A stretch of DNA of 34,176 nt, taken from NCBI GenBank assembly GCA_009992505.1, contig JAACVI010000225.1, positions 1 to 34,176 on the forward strand, given 5' to 3'. A program made the position numbers and the translations under genes. The stretch's first letter is position 1, and the number at the start of each line of letters is the position of its first letter. Shown one piece after another: positions 30,301 through 34,176 of the stretch. Source of the DNA: Myxococcales bacterium (GTDB lineage: Bacteria > Myxococcota_A > Polyangia > Polyangiales > Houyiibacteriaceae). Below the pieces are notes generated by a model, which was not told the origin of the DNA, did not search any database, and saw nothing but the letters and a program-made list of their open reading frames with translations.

Positions 30301-31108
30301 GCGAGAAGAGCACCTCGTCCATGCGCCGATAGTCCGGATGGTCACGCACCAAGATGGCGTAGGTCTGGATCGCCTGCTGGCGCGACTCGTCGAGCGCGGC
30401 CTGGGCCGTCCGCTGACTGCCACGCGCCTGCGTGCAGTTCTGCGCGTTCTTCTGGACGCGGCAGGCTTGATAGATCGGATCGTCGAAGGAGCGCACCCGC
30501 GCGGTGAGCGACTGCTGCATCTCGAAGTAGGTCTCCGCGAGGCGCAGGAGGATGTCCGGGCGCTGCGGGTTGTTCGCCCGGGTGTTCTGCACCAGACGAC
30601 GGAGAATCTGCACCTCGCGCTGGAGGATGGTGAACGCGCGGGCTTGGGTCTGCTCGCGGTTCTGCGCCGTGCTCGAGTCGATCGTGATCGAGGGTCCGGT
30701 CGGCCCTTGCTTCTTGGTCTCCTTGGTCTGCACCTCCGCGGTCCGCAGATGGGACGCGGGTGCCGTGCCCGTGGACGCGGCTGCGTGAGCAGGAGCGTTG
30801 CTCGGGCACTGGGCCACCGACTGGCTGGCGCGCGGCGAGATGCAGACGCCGTTGTCGACGGCTGGCGCGCTCGCTCCACGTTGGCCCGCGGCCGCCGTGG
30901 CGGGCTGGTCCGCGTCGTCGTCCGCGTCGTCGTCCGCGTCGTCGTCCGCGGCCGGCGTGGCCGGCGCGGCCTGGCGATGTGCCGGGCGCGCCCGGCGGCC
31001 TCGATGACGGCGCTGAGCGTCGGCGACCGAGGCGCTGCCGAGGCAGATGATCATGAGCACGCTCAGCGTGCTCAGCAGATCGCGCAACGAGAATCGTCTG
31101 CTTCCCAT
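27317..31108 (-). CDS. gltD: Large periplasmic TPR protein, GltD/AgmU-like
   Basis: A 1263-aa exported protein. The signal peptide (SLRDLLSTLSVLMIICLGSASVADA) is cleaved near residue 31. Next is a basic stretch (RRHRGRRARPAHR), an acidic DDDA-repeat patch and a linker. The rest, to about 1230, is TPR-like helices, with many cysteines (CISP, AQCPS, CRVQ, NCTQ and later pairs) that could form disulfides in the periplasm. A basic loop GRRGRRGRR interrupts the solenoid midway. M. xanthus GltD (AgmU) is a TPR protein of similar size adjoining gltE. ATG 31108 is chosen because GGAGGTGAGG precedes it, within the end of the upstream gene 5 bp away; ATG 31126 would add six residues. The stop overlaps the gltE ATG. 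Confidence 0.88.
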   Translation of the reverse strand: MGSRRFSLRDLLSTLSVLMIICLGSASVADAQRRHRGRRARPAHRQAAPATPAADDDADDDADDDADQPATAAAGQRGASAPAVDNGVCISPRASQSVAQCPSNAPAHAAASTGTAPASHLRTAEVQTKETKKQGPTGPSITIDSSTAQNREQTQARAFTILQREVQILRRLVQNTRANNPQRPDILLRLAETYFEMQQSLTARVRSFDDPIYQACRVQKNAQNCTQARGSQRTAQAALDESRQQAIQTYAILVRDHPDYRRMDEVLFSLAFALDELQQRDRARQVYHRLIKGYPQSRFIPNAYLSFAEFFFQDGDMAAAQRFYEKVTEFPPEQNRVYGYALYKTAWAAYNQQDFRGALQKFVEVVEFATQNPDATDAANLARQARRELILPYAQVGTPGRALEFFRRYASNDAEAIEMLEHLGELYFDTGQWPEAIGVYHSLMSENANSDKLCYWQARVTNAVISSRPKAEQSRELQRLVDVYDAYTAASGHAADALLQCKAETAQTLAWLATAWHREAIGTDTQPGTNDRGTMTLASGLYQLLLSKFPDMGDLEYPDIDRRDWPTAYKVSYYYAELLWKMEDWARCGPAYDTVVEMNPQGEFTSDAAYASVICYNNLYQQQYQGRERDVRGSASSGRRGRRGRRAAEPEDPQAQYRQREFTALEEGMINAFRRYRCFVPDSEDLATIKYREARIYYESNHYEEAAVLFRDIALNNTDSDLAEYAANLYLDSLNVMGAMREPHRLSCILEIKDNIEPLFAAYCSTAEKLADHETLCGTLQQLRCDVLRKEAEGLQEQQNYKRAASTYVRIFRRFQECGRLDEVLYNAALNFEAAHLLGRAIQVRKVLITRYADSEWAKRAVYLVGANFHALAFYEQAADYYEQFARRFPGEDGHGCTDAEREGGTCAIASEALQNAVFFRLGLNQPDKAEADVALFARNYKRSLPRQTSEVVFALGSIYERAESWSRVIDHYKRYLRDYRRTAMPHQLISANLKIAMAYWSLDRKDDAKRFFEAAAHAWEGTPEAINALDGTQGEKVAWLREAVDSTAQSLFYLAEYKFAEFQTIHFPRYSGGRSLDRVNQWAQTEFMAWIQAKQTALQATETEYNKVAALRVPVTDAVTLESPPWQIAAAARIGQMYISIIDAVQDAPVPEEIEADPELYDIYVDAFDGPLEPVRVQAISKFEFCLRTATNVRWFNEYSTICESELNRLNPRQYPVAAELRGAPSYMNAPLGDPGAVELSTGDDEDTEPATDAASPAGGAS
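30911..30946. repeat. 12-bp triplicate coding the acidic DDDA repeat of gltD
   Basis: Three exact copies of CGCGTCGTCGTC lie head to tail, coding a four-residue unit DDDA on the minus strand. Copy number could vary without frame change. Confidence 0.9.
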
Positions 31109-31113
31109 CTTCC

Positions 31114-32829
31114 TCACCTCCCACACTGGTTCGTGACTTGCTGGCGGTAGAAGCCCAGCTCATCGCGCCAGTACTCCCCGTTGAAGGGCCAGAGCTGGTG
31201 CTCCTCGTCGACCTGCACGTCGCCGCGGCCGGTGCGGCGCGCAGCCGTCATCTGCTGCTGCGTCTCCTGGTCGAGCGTGCCGCGCTGGAAGGTCGCGATC
31301 TCCAGTTCGAGAGTGTCGACCTGGTTCGAGAGATCCTGAAGCTCGTCGATCAGGCGCGTGTAGCGACCGCGCGCGAGATCACCTGTCTGGTCGACGGCGA
31401 AGCTCTTGGCGACCGCGATGTCCTGCAGGATGCGGGCACCCAGGGACGAGTTGCGGAACTCCGCGGGATCCTGCGCGAGGCGCGCCTCTTCGGAATCCAG
31501 CAGCTCCACGTATTCGAGGTTTCGGAGCAACGTGCGATCGGACAGGGCGGTGGACACGATGCCGCGAATCTGTGGCGAGAGGTTCGCCTCGCCGGAGCGC
31601 ACGCGCTTGAGGAACTCGAAGAACTGCGTGTTGTCCTGGAAGCTCCCCAGGGTCTGCTCGAGCTCCGTGCGGACGGGATCGTAGCGCTCGTGGAACTGAC
31701 CGACCATCGCCTGGGCGTTCTCGACCTGGCAGTTTACGAAGAAGGTCACGCCCTTGAGGACCAGCGCCTCCGGGTAGTAGGAGTCGGCGAAATAGGGCGA
31801 GAAGAGGGTGTGGATGTTGCCCAAGGCGCGCGAGTACTCGTCCGCGAGGAAGAAGGCCCAGGAGGACTCGAACAGGCCGTCGAGCCAATACTCGCTGCCC
31901 TGATCGACCTGGCTCCAGGCCTCGACCGCCTGACCGAGGATTCGACCGTCGATACTGCGTTCGCCCGTCTCGCTGTCCGTGTGGTTCGCGGCCGTGTAAT
32001 AGACGCGCGCGAGGGAGATCCAGGCGAGGTTCTGCATGCGACCTTCGTCTTCCACACCCGAGATGTCGCCGGACTCGATGCCATCGACGATGGCGCGGAA
32101 GGCCGCGATCGCGGGACGCGCCTGGCGCATGCGAATGTAGGCGATTCCCTCGAAGAACTTGGCCTTGACGTAGAAGTTCGAGCCGGTCTCGACGCGGCCG
32201 AAGAGGTCGATGGCTTGCTGGAACTCGCCCTGCCCGTACTTGAAGCGGCCCATCATGTAGACGAGCTGGTTGAAGAGCTCACTCGTCTCGGCCGTGTTGA
32301 ACTGATCGAGCTGGTCGACGCCGTAGCGACCGACCTTCTCGATGATGCCGGCCGGCTCGGGCAGCTGCGAGGCGAGCTGGGCCAGCCATTGCAGGGTCTG
32401 GGCGAAGTAGAGGTGGCCCTGTCCCTGCTGACCGATCTCGTCGAAGAGCGCGAGCGCGGACTGGTAGTAGTGCAGGTGGTAGAGGCACTTGCCCAGGAAG
32501 AACTGCGCCTTCTGCACATTCGCCGGCGCGTCCTGGCTCTCGCCCTCGACCACGCGCTGGAACTGCACGGCGGCCGCCGGGTAGTTCTCCTGCTGGTAGA
32601 GCCGGAGCGCGTTCGCCAGAGCCTCGGACGGCGGACCCTCGGCGGGAGGCGCGGGAGGCTGCCCCGTCTCGTCGATGCTGAAGTCCATGTCCTGCGCGCT
32701 CGCGCTCGCCGGTGCGAGCAGCGCGCTCACCAGGAGTCCGGCAGCGATGGCGAAAAGCCCGATCGGGGCGAAGGAACTCCTGAAGAGTTGGGAAAAGAGA
32801 ACCGTCATCGGAAGATGGTTGCGGCTCAT
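31114..32829 (-). CDS. Periplasmic TPR protein, first gene of the Glt-like operon (GltC candidate)
   Basis: A 571-aa exported protein. The signal sequence (IGLFAIAAGLLVSALLAPASASAQ) is near residue 45, then a Pro/Asp-rich linker. TPR-like helical repeats follow, for example ALRLYQQENYPAAAVQFQRVV and LFNQLVYMMGRFKYGQGEFQQAIDLF. The C-terminus is more coiled and ends near WPFNGEYWRDELGFYRQQVTNQCGR. M. xanthus GltC is a periplasmic TPR protein of similar scale, in a different cluster (with gltA, gltB and gltK) from memory. Adjacency to gltD here makes GltC the best guess, which alignment should test. ATG 32829 is preferred over the upstream ATG 32979 because GAGGAG lies 8 bases before it. The 5-bp gap to gltD places them in one transcript. 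Confidence 0.8.
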   Translation of the reverse strand: MSRNHLPMTVLFSQLFRSSFAPIGLFAIAAGLLVSALLAPASASAQDMDFSIDETGQPPAPPAEGPPSEALANALRLYQQENYPAAAVQFQRVVEGESQDAPANVQKAQFFLGKCLYHLHYYQSALALFDEIGQQGQGHLYFAQTLQWLAQLASQLPEPAGIIEKVGRYGVDQLDQFNTAETSELFNQLVYMMGRFKYGQGEFQQAIDLFGRVETGSNFYVKAKFFEGIAYIRMRQARPAIAAFRAIVDGIESGDISGVEDEGRMQNLAWISLARVYYTAANHTDSETGERSIDGRILGQAVEAWSQVDQGSEYWLDGLFESSWAFFLADEYSRALGNIHTLFSPYFADSYYPEALVLKGVTFFVNCQVENAQAMVGQFHERYDPVRTELEQTLGSFQDNTQFFEFLKRVRSGEANLSPQIRGIVSTALSDRTLLRNLEYVELLDSEEARLAQDPAEFRNSSLGARILQDIAVAKSFAVDQTGDLARGRYTRLIDELQDLSNQVDTLELEIATFQRGTLDQETQQQMTAARRTGRGDVQVDEEHQLWPFNGEYWRDELGFYRQQVTNQCGR

Positions 32830-33113
32830 GGTCTGACTCCTCATGGGGCTGTCGCCCATCGTGTCTGAAGGCATCGTGTCGGAAGAAACTGGAGACATGG
32901 TGACTGAAAACATGGTCACTTCTGGCGGCTGGTGACTGCGGAAGACCGCGACTACTGGAAGACCGTGATTGGGAGGCAAGTGAATATGGAAGAAGTCGTC
33001 ACTTGGGGGTGGCGGGCATCGGATTGGCGGCCGTGAGGGCTCGATCCGCGCGCCAGGAATGCTCGGCGCTGCCAGGAAAACTCAAGAAAAACGATAGCTT
33101 GCGACCCAATTTA
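32830..33113 (-). other. Long leader of the Glt-like operon with short repeats
   Basis: If transcription begins near 33113, about 284 bases precede ATG 32829. No convincing ORF is found, but an in-frame ATG at 32979 makes a 50-residue N-terminal extension possible. Short direct repeats are visible: GGAAGACC twice (32940 and 32957), and CATCGTGTC twice near 32860-32890. This could be regulatory or merely low-constraint sequence. Confidence 0.4.
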
Positions 33114-33119
33114 GCCGCG

Positions 33120-33149
33120 ATAATAGGGAGGCCTGTGCGGGAATGTCAA
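33120..33149 (-). promoter_or_regulatory. Main promoter of the Glt-like operon
   Basis: On the minus strand, TTGACA (33149-33144) is a perfect -35 and TATTAT (33125-33120) matches the -10 at 5 of 6 positions, with an 18-bp spacer. This stands out in such GC-rich DNA. The start would be near 33113. Confidence 0.72.
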
Positions 33150-33220
33150 GCGTCCTCTGGAGCCGGGCCCACGGCGCCCTCGAGAAGGCCACGCCACGAA
33201 CCGAAGTTGAACGCTCTGGC

Positions 33221-33250
33221 TTGACACCCGGGCACGGCCCTGAGTAGGTT
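33221..33250 (+). promoter_or_regulatory. Promoter of the Cys-rich lipoprotein gene
   Basis: TTGACA (33221-33226) and TAGGTT (33245-33250) lie 18 bp apart, with a perfect -35 and a 3 of 6 match at -10. The two -35 boxes of this and the divergent Glt promoter are 71 bp apart. The start near 33257 would leave a leader of about 160 bases, including a possible small hairpin ACCCC/GGGGT (33320-33335). Confidence 0.55.
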
Positions 33251-33417
33251 CGCGCGTCGTGGAAATTCCCCGAGTTGGGATCGACATCGAGTAGAACCCT
33301 CTGGTGGGAAGTTCTTTGGACCCCGCTCGAGGGGTGCCCATCTCAGGGATGCTCACTCAAACTGCTCGGTTCTTGGCCCGCGCCACCGACTCTTTTTGGA
33401 ACCTCATGGTGAACGAC

Positions 33418-33843
33418 ATGCAGCGTGTAATCCACCTCGTAGCTCTTGCCTCCCTCCTCGCTCTGCCGACGCTCGCGTCCGGCTGTGCGTCGAGCAGCGT
33501 GGGTGACCCCTGCGATCCAGAGAACGTTCCGTCGGGCGGCTTCAACGCCTCCGAGGCGTATCTGGAGACCAGCTCCGTCCAGTGTCGGACGCGCGTTTGC
33601 ATGGTGTATCACCTGGCTGGCGACACCAGCGATCCCAACTGCGATCCGCTCACGGATCCGAGCTGCCCGTCGCCCGTCGACGTCGAGCAGCGTGTGTACT
33701 GCACCTGCCGCTGCGACGCGCCGGCCGGCTCCAACACGCCCACCTGTGGCTGCCCCGGCGGCTACACCTGCGCCCCCGTGCTTCAGCTCGGCGGCGATGG
33801 CATCCGCGGCAGCTACTGCGTGAAGACGGACACCGTCGAGTAA
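33418..33843 (+). CDS. Cysteine-rich lipoprotein
   Basis: A 141-aa protein with a signal peptide (MQRVIHLVALASLLALPTLASGC) and predicted lipidated Cys23 (ASGC at -3 to +1, acceptable though not ideal). The mature part has 12 further cysteines, including VYCTCRC and TCGCPGGYTC, which suggests six disulfides and an extracellular or periplasmic location. No catalytic motif is recognised; the pattern resembles EGF-like or other small disulfide-rich modules seen in myxobacterial secreted proteins, and I cannot name it. ATG 33418 is chosen because the signal peptide starts there and GGTGA precedes it by 5 bases. ATG 33406 is possible. The frame is open upstream to 33304, but those residues do not resemble a protein. 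Confidence 0.78.
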   Translation: MQRVIHLVALASLLALPTLASGCASSSVGDPCDPENVPSGGFNASEAYLETSSVQCRTRVCMVYHLAGDTSDPNCDPLTDPSCPSPVDVEQRVYCTCRCDAPAGSNTPTCGCPGGYTCAPVLQLGGDGIRGSYCVKTDTVE

Positions 33844-33902
33844 CGAGTGCTCGGCGGACGACTCCGCTGCGGACGATCTGAGGCCGAGAGGTAGCGTCGC
33901 AC

Positions 33903-34176
33903 GTGGCCGGAGGAGAACGGCGGACTGGAGGCGACGAGCCCGATCGCAAGCCGCGCGACCGGCGGCAGGAGACGGGGAGACTGGGCGAAGAGGCTGTGAC
34001 GGCCTGGCTCGAGCGGCGCCGATACCGGATCGTGGCGCGCAACGTCCGGGTCGGGAGGCTCGAGCTGGACATCATCGCCCAGCTCGGCGGACTGCTCGTC
34101 TTCTGTGAGGTGCGCTCACGGCGCTCCGCGAGGCTCGTTCACCCCGCGGAGACCTTCGACCACGCCAAGCGCCAGC
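33903..34176 (+). CDS. YraN/UPF0102 family protein, partial
   Basis: The first 91 codons of an endonuclease-like UPF0102 protein are present before the right edge. GRLGEEAVTAWLERRRYRIVARNV is the usual opening, followed by LELDIIAQ (where the family often has GEIDLIA) and VFCEVRSR (often VEVK). Later residues (VHPAETFDHAKRQ) agree with the family. YraN is a restriction-endonuclease-like fold protein of unclear role, often near DNA-processing genes. GTG 33903 is the only plausible start after an in-frame TGA at 33879-33881. The N-terminal ~25 residues are Arg/Asp-rich and not conserved in the family as I know it. It is 59 bases after the lipoprotein stop. Confidence 0.85.
   Translation, partial: MAGGERRTGGDEPDRKPRDRRQETGRLGEEAVTAWLERRRYRIVARNVRVGRLELDIIAQLGGLLVFCEVRSRRSARLVHPAETFDHAKRQ

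Noticed and set aside
33003-33356. Short ORFs on both strands in the region between the Glt leader and the lipoprotein gene (33003-33224 plus; 33111-33356 minus)
   Set aside because: They overlap the promoters, have no signal or family likeness, and lack ribosome sites. High GC makes such ORFs common.

Overview
The window reads as chromosomal DNA of a high-GC deltaproteobacterium, most likely a myxobacterium (Myxococcota; a Polyangiales/Sandaracinaceae-type relative is my guess). The reasons are the high GC content with codon use to match, very long TPR proteins, an MglA-type GTPase, and a gene cluster whose order and domain architecture match the Glt (gliding transducer) genes of Myxococcus xanthus. 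No rRNA, tRNA, insertion sequence, phage gene or CRISPR array was seen. All names are from domain and motif reading and remembered gene order; no database search was run.

Layout. (1) 1-2886, minus strand: an MglA-like small GTPase, a metallo-beta-lactamase-fold hydrolase and an aldehyde dehydrogenase cut by the left edge. The first pair abuts or overlaps and the second pair overlaps as ATGA. (2) 2959-4313, plus strand, divergent from the GTPase gene: a small exported/lipoprotein-like protein and a membrane protein with two PH-like halves, coupled by a GTGA overlap. (3) 4334-11810, minus strand: a membrane-anchored sulfatase/phosphotransferase-fold enzyme with HEAT repeats, greA, carB and tsaE. 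(4) 11856-32829, minus strand, 21 kb: the Glt-like operon, transcribed from right to left. It has a periplasmic TPR protein (GltC candidate), GltD/AgmU-like, GltE/AglT-like lipoprotein, GltF candidate, GltG/PglI-like FHA-TM-TonB protein, a TPR lipoprotein in the place where M. xanthus has gltH, and a 3362-residue GltI/AgnA-like TPR protein. (5) 33418-34176, plus strand: a Cys-rich lipoprotein and the start of a YraN/UPF0102 gene.

How the parts fit. In M. xanthus the Glt proteins form a trans-envelope complex driven by the AglRQS proton channel and switched by MglA. Here the cytoplasmic scaffold (GltI), the inner-membrane FHA/TonB-like transducer (GltG), periplasmic TPR proteins (GltC candidate, GltD), a small secreted protein (GltF) and outer-membrane lipoproteins (GltE and the extra TPR lipoprotein) are in one cluster. 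An MglA-like GTPase is encoded 9 kb from the end of gltI. The motor (aglRQS), gltJ and the outer-membrane barrel proteins are not in the window. This could be a core, non-gliding or divergent version of the machine, or the missing parts may lie elsewhere.

Regulation. A near-consensus promoter (TTGACA, 18 bp, TATTAT) precedes the Glt operon, and a divergent TTGACA promoter faces the Cys-rich lipoprotein. Three weaker promoter-like sites inside the operon (before gltF, gltG and the TPR lipoprotein) also have 18-bp spacers. The gltF one has a perfect inverted repeat in its spacer, and a very strong hairpin sits just after gltG. Together these suggest the operon is divided into separately adjusted segments.
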